This document shows positions 17,626-26,493 of a stretch of 64,000 nt of DNA, in pieces. Position 1 is the first letter of the stretch, and each line of letters opens with the position of its first letter. A program made the translations under genes and the position numbers. This stretch comes from CBDCPI01 sp965220245 (GTDB taxonomy: Bacteria; Chloroflexota; Dehalococcoidia; Lucifugimonadales; UBA3495), in assembly GCA_965220245.1 (NCBI GenBank), contig CBDCPI010000014.1, forward strand, positions 310,001 to 374,000. Direction: 5' to 3'. The notes beneath the pieces are model-generated. The model had not been told where the DNA came from, did no database searches, and saw only the letters and a program-made list of their open reading frames with translations.

Positions 17626-17941
17626 CTGGGCCTCCTTTGGGCTTGCGAATTCACTGGTGCGCTGGCAAAAATAAAACGCCCGCCAATCGGTTTGCATTGG
17701 CGGACGCAGGTTTGCCGAGACGGTGATTGCTGATGGGACGGCCTGCCTTCCCCCTAAGTTGGGGGGGCCGTACACAAGTGAAACAGGTCATCGCCGTACC
17801 GCATTGCGATTAGGAGTTTACCCCAAAGCGCCAAGGGTGTCAACAGTTGCAGTTGCAACTGCAAAAGGCCTGGCTATATCATTTCGCCAACGATTGGAAT
17901 CTAACCCGGGACAACTACTTCTAGGACGGGATAACGACATC

Positions 17942-19051
17942 ATGAAGCAAAGTGCCGACATCGTGGTTATTGGCGGCGGGGTTATGGGTTGCAGTATTCT
18001 GTACAACTTGGCCCGGTTGGGGATGACCAACTCGCTGCTGCTGGAGATGGGCGTCTTAGGCTCGGGTTCCACCGGCCGCTCCCAAGCTATTTGCCGTATG
18101 CACTACTCCAATCCCGTAACCGCTGCCATGTCCTGGGAGAGCCTTAAGGTATTTAGTAACTTTGACGATGCCATCGGGGGAGCTTCGGGCTTCGTCAACA
18201 CCGGGTACTTGGTGGTAGTAGAGGCGGTAGAACGCGCCGGACTGGAGCGAAACGTCGCCATGCAGCAAGAGTTGGGTATTGAAACCGGCGTGGTGACCGC
18301 GGCCGATCTAGCGGCGTTGGCCCCCATGGTCGCGGTCCAAGATGGAGAAGTCTTGGCCTGGGAGCCGCGGTCCGGCTATGCCGACCCCTACCTCGTAACA
18401 TCCTCGTATGCCCGCCGGGCCCAGGAGTTGGGAGCCCAAGTAGTAACCCGGACGCCGGTGTCGGCTATCGAAGTGTCCGGAGACCGGGTCCACGCCGTGG
18501 TAACCAGGGACGGGCGGGTGCAAACCGAAAGGGTAGTGGTGGCAGCCGGTCCTTGGTCCAAGCGGGAGCTGGCCAAGCTAGGGACTGATCTGCCCTTGGT
18601 CCCGGTGCGCCACCAAGTGGCGTCCTTGGCCCGACCGGTAGAGCAGCTACCTCAACATCCAGTGGTGGGCGACATTGCTCAGTCCTTTTCTTTTCGGCCC
18701 GAGGGCGCCGGAATGACTCTAATGGGCTTTGGCGATGACGAAGAAGCCGATGTGGATACCTACAATCAGGGTGTGGGCATGAATGAGGTGGCATTGGCCA
18801 TGGATAAACTGGCCCGGAGAATACCGGCGATGGCCGACGCCTACTTTCGCGGGGGATGGTCCGGCTTGTTTACCACCACGCCCGATTGGCACCCCATCCT
18901 CGACCGGGTACCAGGAATCGAGGGCCTATATTGTGCCGTCGGCTTCAGCGGCCACGGGTTCAAACTGTCCCCCATGATCGGCCAGACCATGGCCGAACTG
19001 ATAACGGCGGGACAGGCCCAATTCCATCGACATCTCCCCGCTGCGGTATAG
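17942..19051 (+). CDS. FAD-dependent oxidoreductase, DAO / sarcosine oxidase beta-like
   Basis: A 369-residue D-amino-acid oxidase-type flavoprotein. The Rossmann dinucleotide motif is DIVVIGGGVMGCSILYNLARLG, followed by the LLEMGVLGSGSTGRSQAICRMHYSNP region typical of the sarcosine/glycine oxidase group. The C-terminal GLYCAVGFSGHGFKLSPMIGQTMAELI is the FAD-contacting tail. The frame runs open from 17723, but the conserved protein begins at MKQSADIVV and a weak AGGAC lies upstream at 17923. It is divergent from the reductase gene. It probably oxidises an N-methyl or amino acid substrate. The companion alpha/gamma/delta subunits of heterotetrameric sarcosine oxidase are absent, so it would be a one-subunit enzyme. 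Confidence 0.87.
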   Translation: MKQSADIVVIGGGVMGCSILYNLARLGMTNSLLLEMGVLGSGSTGRSQAICRMHYSNPVTAAMSWESLKVFSNFDDAIGGASGFVNTGYLVVVEAVERAGLERNVAMQQELGIETGVVTAADLAALAPMVAVQDGEVLAWEPRSGYADPYLVTSSYARRAQELGAQVVTRTPVSAIEVSGDRVHAVVTRDGRVQTERVVVAAGPWSKRELAKLGTDLPLVPVRHQVASLARPVEQLPQHPVVGDIAQSFSFRPEGAGMTLMGFGDDEEADVDTYNQGVGMNEVALAMDKLARRIPAMADAYFRGGWSGLFTTTPDWHPILDRVPGIEGLYCAVGFSGHGFKLSPMIGQTMAELITAGQAQFHRHLPAAV

Positions 19052-19116
19052 CCGCTTCGCTGAGGGAGACTTGATGTCCTCCAGCTACCGGTACCGGGTG
19101 CTGGCCTGAACCACCG

Positions 19117-20403
19117 ATGCTGAAATGGCTCCGTAAGGGCTTATTGGCCGGACTTGCCGCCTTACTGTTGCTGGCGGCCGGGTATAGCGACTATCGGCCT
19201 TCGTCTTTCGAGCTTACCGTAGTTCCTTATAAATACAGTGTGGCCCAGTGGGAGGCCACTCATTTCTTGGACAAGTGGGCCCACAAACTGTGGGACCTGA
19301 TGCCTTGGACCTCGGAGCCGTCGCGCCAAGAGCGAGTCCGGCAAGTCCAAGAATATTTTGACTTGGGGACGCGGCTACGGAAGTTGGAGCGTCAACTGCA
19401 ATCCCCATCGTCTCCCAGTACCACGCAGAGCGGCCCGCCCGCTGCGGCCTCCCCCATAACCAGGGTCCATGAAGTCCGTGAGCTACGAGTAGAGCTAGGC
19501 AAGGTCAAGCAACGGCGGAAGTCGTTACAAACTGATGTAGAGGAGACTATCGAGAGCGAAATTAACGCGGTCCTAGCCCAGGAGGGGTTCGCTTCCAGGA
19601 CCGGCTTGACCTTCCCGCCAGTGGACACGGTGTTTTCCAGGTCCCCCGGTGCGTTGATTTTATCGCCGCGAGACCGTATTCACCGCCAAGACACGGTGTT
19701 GATGAAACCCGGCTTAAGCGGCGAAACCAGAGACCAAATAGAGGAGCGGATTCTCCGGGAGCAGGACTTGGCGGCGGTGATCGAAGACACTGGGGGAGTG
19801 GCCGCTTTCCCTAGCGTCGTGTCCGGGTCGGGAAGCTTGCAGCACGCGGTGGTTACCACGGCCCACGAGTGGCTGCACCACTGGTTTTTCTTTCAGCCTT
19901 TGGGGCAAGGGTTCTGGGACAGCCCCGAAATGACCACTTTGAACGAAACGGCGGCCACTATGGCGGGCCGGGAGATTGGAGACCGGGCCTATACTGCAAT
20001 TACCGGACAGCCGGTTTTCCGGAATCCGCCGTCTTCACAAGACCGCGACCCCTCCGGCTTCGACTTTCACGCCGCGATGCGAGAAACGCGATTGCAGACC
20101 GAGGAGTTGCTGGCCCAAGGAAAGGTTGAAGCGGCTGAAGCCTACATGGAGGAGCGGCGGAAACTGATGGCCGTCAATGGTTGGTACATCCGTAAAATAA
20201 ACCAAGCCTTCTTTGCTTTCCACGGCTCCTATGCGACCAGTGCGGCCTCCATTAGCCCCATCGCCGACCAGTTAGACCAATTGAGAAGCCGCAGCGACTC
20301 GGTCGAAGACTTTATCAAGACCGTTGCCCGGTTTGGCAGCTACCCAGAGTTCTTGGAGCATTTGGAGGCGTTAGAAGTCCCCCCCCCCAAGGGAGAAGGT
20401 TAG
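19117..20403 (+). CDS. membrane-anchored HExxH putative zinc protease, unknown family
   Basis: A 428-residue protein starting with a basic end and one hydrophobic helix (about 8-22, GLLAGLAALLLLAAGY), so the body is probably outside the cytoplasm. A charged, likely coiled-coil region lies at about 65-155. The C-terminal half has HEWLHH at 250-255, a HExxH zinc motif, and TLNETAATMAGREIGD, whose Glu277 fits a gluzincin-like third ligand. A PEMTTL stretch connects them. I do not recognise a named family. It follows the DAO gene by 65 bases on the same strand. Function as a protease is inferred from the motif pair alone. Confidence 0.7.
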   Translation: MLKWLRKGLLAGLAALLLLAAGYSDYRPSSFELTVVPYKYSVAQWEATHFLDKWAHKLWDLMPWTSEPSRQERVRQVQEYFDLGTRLRKLERQLQSPSSPSTTQSGPPAAASPITRVHEVRELRVELGKVKQRRKSLQTDVEETIESEINAVLAQEGFASRTGLTFPPVDTVFSRSPGALILSPRDRIHRQDTVLMKPGLSGETRDQIEERILREQDLAAVIEDTGGVAAFPSVVSGSGSLQHAVVTTAHEWLHHWFFFQPLGQGFWDSPEMTTLNETAATMAGREIGDRAYTAITGQPVFRNPPSSQDRDPSGFDFHAAMRETRLQTEELLAQGKVEAAEAYMEERRKLMAVNGWYIRKINQAFFAFHGSYATSAASISPIADQLDQLRSRSDSVEDFIKTVARFGSYPEFLEHLEALEVPPPKGEG

Positions 20404-20454
20404 GATGAGGGGAAATGTTTCCCATAAGCCAAATTTGCCATGCTTGGACCGCTG

Positions 20455-20500
20455 GGGTACGACCCTCACCCTAGCCCTCTCCCGCAGGAGAGGGGACTTT
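20455..20500. repeat. GAGAGGG palindrome between convergent genes
   Basis: CCCTCTCCC GCA GGAGAGGGG forms a short stem in the gap between the convergent HExxH and nurA genes. It is a common kind of dispersed palindrome and might also end transcription, though no T run follows. Confidence 0.45.
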
Positions 20501-20530
20501 GCATACACCATCTAAGTGGCACTGACCGGG

Positions 20531-21742
20531 TTACACCCAAGGAGCCCGTTTGGAACGCTCTTTTTCCGAAGTGTACGACGTCAATCCTTGGCGTTCCAGT
20601 ATCTCCGCCACCAGTTGCTTGAACAGCCTCCGGTCGGAGATCCGAAGTACCGCCAGTTCATGGGACTCGGAGATAGCCACCGGGTATCCCTGCCCCCGCT
20701 GGCACTGGTCCAAGACCAAGGCGTGGTTTAGGGCCAACAGGTTCTCATCTTCGGCCACCCATCGGGGTATTTCGACTCGGCCTATCTCGGTCCCGCCGTT
20801 TATATAATAGAAGTACACCTGCTGGGCCTCCCCGTAGTGGTCGCGGGGGACTGAGGAGTCGGTGCGATAGACCGGCGAACGCCATCCGGAAGGAAGCAGG
20901 TGTCGAAACAGGTCCCGGTCTAGGAAGTCGTTGGCCAGGTTGCAGGGCGCCAAGGCGGAACGGCGGTTGTTACAAGACCCACGGCACTGGGGCAAGTCGT
21001 GGGGGCATAGACAGCAGCGGATGGCGTTAGTAACTTCCGTGCTGCGGGGCAACGAAACGTAGGCGGCCAAGGTGAGGATGCGGTGCTGGCTCAAATCCCT
21101 AAGCCGTTCCAGCGCCGGCAGCAGCCGGTCTCGAATTAAGGCCTCGCGGACGAACGGCCGGTACCCTTGGCCGGAAAGCCCCCACAAGACCAACGAGCCG
21201 TCGACCAAGGCCAAGGTTGGCAGATGGGCGGGAAGCTCGCCGACCACCCGGGCTAGCTCCTCCAACTCCCGGACGGTCCTTACCAGGCCCAATAGCGGTC
21301 CGGATACGGGTTCTTCTTGAGAAGGATTAGCCGGGTCGACGATGTGAAGGTCGGCGGCTTCGGTTGCCAGGTACGGCTGACTGAAGAAAGCCGCGCCGGG
21401 CTCCGGGCCGTAGGTCAGAACGCAACCGCCCAAATTGACCAGAAAGCAGGGTACCGGCAGATGCCGGTCTACGTCTATGTGAGAACCGTCCACCGCGGCA
21501 ACCTGCCAACCTTCCGGGGTTGGCAGGGGAGCATAGCCGCCCACCAGTCCAGCTTCCGCCCTTGCTGCCAGGTAAGGCCGGTCCGAAGCCGCACCGGTCC
21601 TGGCTAGGGCCAACGACGAATCTACTTGGGACGCCGCGTCCAATAAGTCGCCAAGACGCCGGCCGCGATCGTCCAGAGTCCGGCCCAACCCTTGGGCCAA
21701 CTCGTCCAGTTGCAGAACAATATCCCCCAAGTCGAAGGGCAT
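20531..21742 (-). CDS. nurA: NurA-domain nuclease with a cysteine cluster
   Basis: A 403-residue NurA-type nuclease, the 5'-3' end-resection partner of the HerA helicase in archaea and some bacteria. The RNase H-like fold is marked by VAAVDGSHI (Asp85), LALVDGSLVLWGL (Asp181), the YFYYINGGTEIGRVEIPRWVAED strand pair and YPVAISESHELAVLR. An unusual feature is CCLCPHDLPQCRGSCNNRRS with a further Cys, six cysteines within residues 243-267, which could bind zinc or an iron-sulfur cluster. No herA is present within the window. The stop of the upstream selB gene is about 35 bases away on the same strand, so the two may be co-transcribed. Confidence 0.83.
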   Translation of the reverse strand: MPFDLGDIVLQLDELAQGLGRTLDDRGRRLGDLLDAASQVDSSLALARTGAASDRPYLAARAEAGLVGGYAPLPTPEGWQVAAVDGSHIDVDRHLPVPCFLVNLGGCVLTYGPEPGAAFFSQPYLATEAADLHIVDPANPSQEEPVSGPLLGLVRTVRELEELARVVGELPAHLPTLALVDGSLVLWGLSGQGYRPFVREALIRDRLLPALERLRDLSQHRILTLAAYVSLPRSTEVTNAIRCCLCPHDLPQCRGSCNNRRSALAPCNLANDFLDRDLFRHLLPSGWRSPVYRTDSSVPRDHYGEAQQVYFYYINGGTEIGRVEIPRWVAEDENLLALNHALVLDQCQRGQGYPVAISESHELAVLRISDRRLFKQLVAEILERQGLTSYTSEKERSKRAPWV

Positions 21743-21776
21743 CAGTCGCGCTCAGCGTCCTCCACCCGCCGCTGCA

Positions 21777-23642
21777 TTACCGCAGCACCCTTTCGTCGCC
21801 GACCCGGCGGGTAATCTGCTGCTGGTCCAAGTATTCCAGCAGGGGCAGCAGGTATTTGCGGCTGGAGTTGAACATGGTTCTAGCGTCGGCGACCGTGATG
21901 CTGGACTGGGAACGAAGATGAGCGATTATCTTATCGGTCATCTCCTGGTAAGCCGCGAAGGTAAACACCACCGATTCGTTTACCTTCACCACTCGGTGGT
22001 CTTCAATCAACACTGCCAAAAGCTCAGGGTCCAAGGGATGATCACTGGGTGGCGAATAAGGGTCTTGCCGCAGTTGGGACAGGTACGACTCGACCTGCTG
22101 TTGCATTTGGGGCGTCAATTCTACTTGGTGGCCGGGAAGACGCAGCGATTGGCCCGACTCGGCCACGTAGTCTTCCTCGGACAACCGGGCCAGCACTCTG
22201 ATGAATACCGGTTGAGGCAGTCCCAACCGGCTGCGGACTTCCTGGAGAGGAGCGCCTTGGCGGAGGGGATATTGATTGTGGTAAGTCTGTAGGGCGACGA
22301 ACACCTTACTCTTCAAGATATTCCAACCTTGGGCGGAATAGACCACGGCGTCGCTATCCGAGCCGAGCCTACCCAACACCACCACGTCTCCTTCCGCAGA
22401 TAGCCGGTTTACTCGTTCTAGGACCTCCGACTCCGGCAAATTGGAGCGGCGGGAAAGGGTGGTCAAGTCGCAGGGCCCCCACTGCTCCGCCACGCTCAAG
22501 AGGATGTCCTCGCCGGTGCCTTGGTCCAACATCATGAGCCGTTCGATCACGTCGAGGGCGAAACGGCGGTGCCGGCGGCGCGGGACCGGGTCCACCACCT
22601 GGCCGCCGCCCAAAGTGTCTTCGGCCGACCTGACCACGAAATAGTCTCCCTTGACCATCGGGAGGGCCTCATCCAGCAAAATCTGTACCCAACCTTCGGC
22701 GCCCGGGGTCAAGCGGTCGGCGTCCAACAATCGCACCCGGGCGGTCGCTTCACTGGTAAAGAGGTGGAAGGTCACACCTTCGTTGTGGCGTAGGGCGTGA
22801 GGCGCGCGGCGGACCATTCGCAGCCGGGCGTCCAACCGCTTGGTGGGGCGCAACCAGCCGGGCGCGGTCACTATCTCCCCTCGTTCGACCTCGGCCCGGG
22901 AAAGCCCGGAGAGATTGACCGCCAGACGCACGCCTGGCGGGCTGTGGTCCACTTTGGTCTTGTGGCTTTGCAGTCCCCGGATTCGCCCCCGTCGGCCCGA
23001 CCCGGCCAGTTCTACCTCTTGGCCCACCGCCAGCACTCCGTCGATGAGAGTGCCGGTAACCACGGTGCCAAAGCCGGTAATGGAGAAACATCGGTCCACG
23101 GGCAGGCGGGGCCGTCCCAGATCGGGCCGCATCTCGGTACTGCCCAGAACATCGTCGATGGCAGAGCGGAGATCATTCAACCCTTCACCGGTGTAAGCGG
23201 AGACGCCGACCATCGGACACCCCACGAAGGCGGTCCCTTCCAGCGCGTCTTCCACCTCCGCCTTGACCAACTCCACCAGTTCCGAGTCCACCAGGTCGGT
23301 CTTGGTAATCACCACCAAGGCCCGGCGGATTTGAAGGATGTCCAGAATGGCTAGGTGCTCGCGGGTCTGGGGCATGACGCTCTCATCCGCCGCCACGATC
23401 AGCAGCGCCAAGTCGATGGCGCCAACGCCGGCCAGCATGTTCTTGATGAACTTCTCGTGGCCGGGTACGTCCACGATGCTGATTTCCCGGCCGCTGGGCA
23501 GCGTCATCCAAGCAAAGCCAAGGTCGACCGTCATTTCCCGCTCTTTTTCCTCGGGCAGGCGGTCGGGGTCGATGTCGGTAAGCGCCTTGATCAGGGTCGA
23601 CTTGCCGTGGTCAACGTGGCCGGCGGTGCCAATTACGTACAT
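21777..23642 (-). CDS. selB: selenocysteine-specific elongation factor SelB
   Basis: A 621-residue translation GTPase that carries Sec-tRNA to UGA codons marked by a SECIS hairpin. The G domain has GHVDHGKST, DVPGHEKFI and TKTD. Domains 2-3 run to about residue 380 (LPVDRCFSITGFGTVVTGTLIDG). The C-terminal 240 residues are a series of winged helices that read the SECIS, including YPLRQGAPLQEVRSRLGLP and SITVADARTMFNSSRKYLLPLLEYLDQ. A GTG 15 bases earlier is in frame, but GAGGA is placed for the ATG at 23642. No selA, selD or tRNA-Sec is in this window, and I found no UGA-interrupted gene here. Confidence 0.95.
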   Translation of the reverse strand: MYVIGTAGHVDHGKSTLIKALTDIDPDRLPEEKEREMTVDLGFAWMTLPSGREISIVDVPGHEKFIKNMLAGVGAIDLALLIVAADESVMPQTREHLAILDILQIRRALVVITKTDLVDSELVELVKAEVEDALEGTAFVGCPMVGVSAYTGEGLNDLRSAIDDVLGSTEMRPDLGRPRLPVDRCFSITGFGTVVTGTLIDGVLAVGQEVELAGSGRRGRIRGLQSHKTKVDHSPPGVRLAVNLSGLSRAEVERGEIVTAPGWLRPTKRLDARLRMVRRAPHALRHNEGVTFHLFTSEATARVRLLDADRLTPGAEGWVQILLDEALPMVKGDYFVVRSAEDTLGGGQVVDPVPRRRHRRFALDVIERLMMLDQGTGEDILLSVAEQWGPCDLTTLSRRSNLPESEVLERVNRLSAEGDVVVLGRLGSDSDAVVYSAQGWNILKSKVFVALQTYHNQYPLRQGAPLQEVRSRLGLPQPVFIRVLARLSEEDYVAESGQSLRLPGHQVELTPQMQQQVESYLSQLRQDPYSPPSDHPLDPELLAVLIEDHRVVKVNESVVFTFAAYQEMTDKIIAHLRSQSSITVADARTMFNSSRKYLLPLLEYLDQQQITRRVGDERVLR

Positions 23643-23819
23643 GATTTCCTCTTTCACGATAAGGTTCAGAGGAATTTTACACGATTTCTCATCTCGTCCA
23701 CAGAAAGCACATCACAAGCCAGAGACACTATTTGGATAGCTTCACTAAGGAATGCGCCAATGGTAGGGAGTAGATAGAGGCAATAGCTTATGCTTCTCCT
23801 CAATTCTGGGCACGTTTCA

Positions 23820-23855
23820 ATGGGCCTCATCCCATGCTAATGGGCTTCATCCCAT
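23820..23855. promoter_or_regulatory. two palindromic operators upstream of hicAB
   Basis: Two identical-armed palindromes, ATGGG-6-CCCAT, lie at 23820-23835 and 23840-23855, exactly 20 bp apart (about two helical turns) and ending 14 bp before the hicA start. This is the layout expected of an operator bound by the HicB repressor domain. The sites overlap where a promoter -10 (TATTGT) would lie. Confidence 0.65.
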
Positions 23856-23869
23856 GCTATTGTAGAGTT

Positions 23870-24076
23870 ATGAACGGAAGGGAGTTTGTCCGGCGGGCCA
23901 GAAGCTACGCTAGAAGGAACGGTTTGGAGTTCTTCTATGACTCTCGCCGGGGTAAGGGCAGTCATGGGGAGCTTTATGTCGGAGACCGCCGTACAACCGT
24001 ACAGCACGGGGAGATTCCCAAAAGCACGCTATTCAACATGCTAAGGGACTTGAATATCGATAGTAGGGAGTTCTAA
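23870..24076 (+). CDS. hicA: HicA-like mRNA interferase toxin
   Basis: A 68-residue HicA-type toxin with the double-stranded-RNA-binding-like fold. NGREFVRRARSYARRNGLEFFYDSRRGKGSHGELYVGDRRTTVQHGE contains the catalytic GKGSH His in its usual place. HicA cleaves mRNA and tmRNA during stress. The open frame extends back to 23834, but that part overlaps the palindromic operators, and the ATG at 23870 gives the normal family length. The antitoxin gene follows after 4 bases. Confidence is high because of the two-gene context. Confidence 0.85.
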   Translation: MNGREFVRRARSYARRNGLEFFYDSRRGKGSHGELYVGDRRTTVQHGEIPKSTLFNMLRDLNIDSREF

Positions 24077-24080
24077 TGTC

Positions 24081-24518
24081 ATGCGTTATGCCTTTCCTTG
24101 CAATATCATACTTGATGAAGAAGAGGATAGAGAAGCCTACGTGGTTACCTTTCCCGATATATACGGGGCCAACACTGGTGGGTGGTCCAGGGAAGAAGCC
24201 CGAAAGATGGCCGAAGATTGCCTTGCCGCTGCCTTGGGCATGTACGTTAAGGCCCGCGAGGATATTCCAGTTCCTAGCCCCGTCTCCGACGGCCAGGAAC
24301 TGGTCTCGGTACCATCTATGGTGGCCGCCAAATTGGCCCTCTACCGGGCCATGCGAGAGCAGAGGATGACCAATGACGCCCTAGCTGAGCGCCTGGGTTT
24401 GAGTGAATCCGCCATCCGCCAACTCATCAACCCGGACCACCGGTCCCATATAGACCAGGTTGAAAAAGCTCTCAAAGCCGTTGGGCGCACCCTGGTGGTG
24501 GAAGACCAGGTTGCTTAG
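24081..24518 (+). CDS. hicB: HicB-like antitoxin with HTH domain
   Basis: A 145-residue HicB-type antitoxin. The N-terminal partial RNase H-like domain (YVVTFPDIYGANTGGWSREEARKMAEDCLAAALGMYV) neutralises HicA. A C-terminal HTH (about 78-140: MVAAKLALYRAMREQRMTNDALAERLGLSESAIRQLI) binds DNA and probably represses this operon through the paired ATGGG/CCCAT sites upstream. It begins 4 bases after hicA. Longer HTH-bearing HicB proteins of this type are common in free-living bacteria. Confidence 0.87.
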   Translation: MRYAFPCNIILDEEEDREAYVVTFPDIYGANTGGWSREEARKMAEDCLAAALGMYVKAREDIPVPSPVSDGQELVSVPSMVAAKLALYRAMREQRMTNDALAERLGLSESAIRQLINPDHRSHIDQVEKALKAVGRTLVVEDQVA

Positions 24519-24527
24519 AATTACCCC

Positions 24528-25754
24528 TCACGCCACAAACCTGGTAAACGCCTGGTTCGCGATCAGGTAGGCGGAACTGACCAACCGCACCTTGCCGTCT
24601 AGGCGTTCCAACAGCCCCAGCGCGGTTAGCTCTTGTAGCTGGCTCTGGTACACGGACGCCAAATCGGTGTCTAGCCGGGCCGACGCCTCGGCCAAGTCCA
24701 TCCCATCCAACAAGCGAAGCCCCAAGATCATAGTTTCGGAGCAGGCTAGACTAGGAGTGATGTGCTCCCAACCATTTACCGGGGAGGTAGCCCTCAAGAC
24801 ATCTTCGTTCAGCTCGGAAATTTGCTGCTGAGTCCCGTTGTTCCACTGCCGGACTTTCTCGATGTAGCTCCGGGGCGACGTCTCTTGCCAGAAACGGTAA
24901 TCGCCCAAGCGGGAATGGGCTCCCGGCCCCACTCCCAAGTAGGGCAGGTTCCGCCAATAGCCAAGGTTGTGAAGTCCGTGTCGGCCGGGCCGCGCCCAGT
25001 TGGAGATTTCGTAGTGCAAGTAGCCGGCGCTTTGTAAAGTTTCCCTCGCCCAATCGTACATGTCGGCGGCCAAGTCAGGGTCGGGCTCGGTGACCTCCCC
25101 GCGCTCGATCCAGCGGTGCAGCGGAGTCCCTTCCTCGGGGGTCAAGGCGTACAGCGACAAGTGGCTGGGTCCCAAAGCGACCGTGCGCAGCAGCGTATCC
25201 TGCCACCGGGCCAAAGACTGGCCGGGTAGTCCGTACATCAAGTCCAAGTTGACGTTGGAGAAACCCGCCTTTTGGGCCTCCCGTACCGCCGTAATCGCTT
25301 GCTGGGAGTTGTGGCGGCGCCCCAGCACCTTCAGCAACTCATCGTCCAAGCTCTGGATGCCGATGCTGAGGCGATTGACGCCCAACTCCAAAAGCGACTG
25401 GCACTTGGGTCCGTCTAGGTCGTCGGGATTGGCTTCCGCAGTGGTCTCGGCTTCGGCTTGAATGTTGAAGGCCGCTTGGGCCGTCGCCAGAATGTGTTGC
25501 AGGTATTGGCCGGGCAAATAAGAAGGAGTCCCCCCACCCAAGAAGATGGTGTTGACCAGGGGTTTTCCTAGCGCCCGGCCCCAGAGGTCGAGCTCAGTGG
25601 TCAACGCCTCCAGATAAGAGTCCAGAAGGTGTTCGATTCCTTGGTAGGTGTTGAAGTCGCAGTAGGGGCACTTGGTGGCGCAAAACGGTACGTGGACGTA
25701 TAGGCCCATGCCGGAGTCCGGGACGATATGTTTGACTTGAGGTTCGGTTGCCAT
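24528..25754 (-). CDS. hemW: radical SAM haem chaperone HemW
   Basis: A 408-residue HemW (formerly mistaken for oxygen-independent coproporphyrinogen oxidase). HVPFCATKCPYCDF gives the radical SAM cysteines Cys25, Cys29 and Cys32. GGGTPS, NPDDLD and LGVNRLSIGIQSLDDELLKVLGRRH follow in the usual order. HNLGYWRNLPYLGVGPGAHS carries the HNxxYW haem-binding motif that marks HemW rather than HemN. The C-terminal HemN_C winged domain is complete. It is convergent with hicB, 9 bases apart. A haem-delivery role fits better than a direct biosynthetic step. Confidence 0.9.
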   Translation of the reverse strand: MATEPQVKHIVPDSGMGLYVHVPFCATKCPYCDFNTYQGIEHLLDSYLEALTTELDLWGRALGKPLVNTIFLGGGTPSYLPGQYLQHILATAQAAFNIQAEAETTAEANPDDLDGPKCQSLLELGVNRLSIGIQSLDDELLKVLGRRHNSQQAITAVREAQKAGFSNVNLDLMYGLPGQSLARWQDTLLRTVALGPSHLSLYALTPEEGTPLHRWIERGEVTEPDPDLAADMYDWARETLQSAGYLHYEISNWARPGRHGLHNLGYWRNLPYLGVGPGAHSRLGDYRFWQETSPRSYIEKVRQWNNGTQQQISELNEDVLRATSPVNGWEHITPSLACSETMILGLRLLDGMDLAEASARLDTDLASVYQSQLQELTALGLLERLDGKVRLVSSAYLIANQAFTRFVA

Positions 25755-25856
25755 AGAGCTACCTGGACTTAAGGAAGAAGATGCAGCAACGCCACCGATA
25801 CTGGCGCAGCCACAGCCAGCGGCCCGGCAGAGGCGCTTTAGGGCCGGAGGCCGCGA

Positions 25857-26222
25857 TCAGTCGATCAGTTTGGACGAGCCATCTACCACTTTGGAGGGGT
25901 CTTTGTCTTCCGGTCGGTTGGAAGACGCCGGCTTACCCAGATGCTCGTCGACCACGTGTTGGGGAGAGAACTTGATCAGCAAAAGCACGGCTATGCCGAG
26001 AACTATCAGGTCGTCGAACCGTCCGATAACCGGAATCCGGTCCCGGATCAAGTCAAAGGGTGAAATTGCGTACAAAGCCGCGAGGGGCACCAATGCCCGG
26101 AGCGCCAAGGGCACTCTTTTGTCCCGGATCAGCTTCCAGATCAAACGACCGTAGCGAATGACCAGCGGAAGCAGCCGAGGCCCCAGAATGAATATCAATG
26201 GTACTGCTATCCGGTGTAACAT
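25857..26222 (-). CDS. DUF1232 (YkvA-like) membrane protein
   Basis: A 121-residue protein with the DUF1232 signature LAALYAISPFDLIRDRIPVIGRFDDLIVLG, usually written SPxDLIPDxIPxxGxxDD. A first hydrophobic helix at about 5-22 and a second at 67-84 suggest a small inner-membrane protein. The C-terminal 30 residues are charged and disordered. The family has no firm function. The DLIRDRIP core has Arg where Pro is usual. It is upstream of hemW on the same strand, about 100 bases away. Confidence 0.8.
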   Translation of the reverse strand: MLHRIAVPLIFILGPRLLPLVIRYGRLIWKLIRDKRVPLALRALVPLAALYAISPFDLIRDRIPVIGRFDDLIVLGIAVLLLIKFSPQHVVDEHLGKPASSNRPEDKDPSKVVDGSSKLID

Positions 26223-26378
26223 TTTCTCAGCGCAACTCCTTTAGTATTGCCGTTCATTATAAAGTATAGCCGAGAAACATTGAATGGGCTGCTTAACTTA
26301 AATAGTACGCCTCAAGCGCGGCAGCGGTTTTAATCTTTTCTCACGGCTAATTGACCGGCGCTCTCGCAGGGTCTTTTC

Positions 26379-26493
26379 ATTGTCACTCCGAACGCAGTCA
26401 CCCCGAACGCAGTGAGGAGTCTAAAATCCCTCTGGAAAGGAGAAGTTGGCCCCAGCAAGAATTTTAGATTCCTCGCGCTGCTCGGAATGACAG
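26379..26493. repeat. TCTAAAATCC-type palindromic repeat, copy B
   Basis: CATTGTCACTCCGAACGCAG begins the left arm, where an inner stretch (CCGAACGCAGT) is itself doubled. GTCTAAAATCC and the mirror ATTTTAGATTCC follow, ending CTCGGAATGACAG. It occupies the middle of the gene-free stretch 26223-26682. I see nothing else there except a possible leader upstream of the MoxR-like gene. Confidence 0.75.

Noticed and set aside
16114..17733. A 539-codon open frame on the plus strand
   Set aside because: It is exactly antisense to the sirohaem reductase, which has its cluster cysteines and a good start. The frame is an effect of GC-rich third positions.
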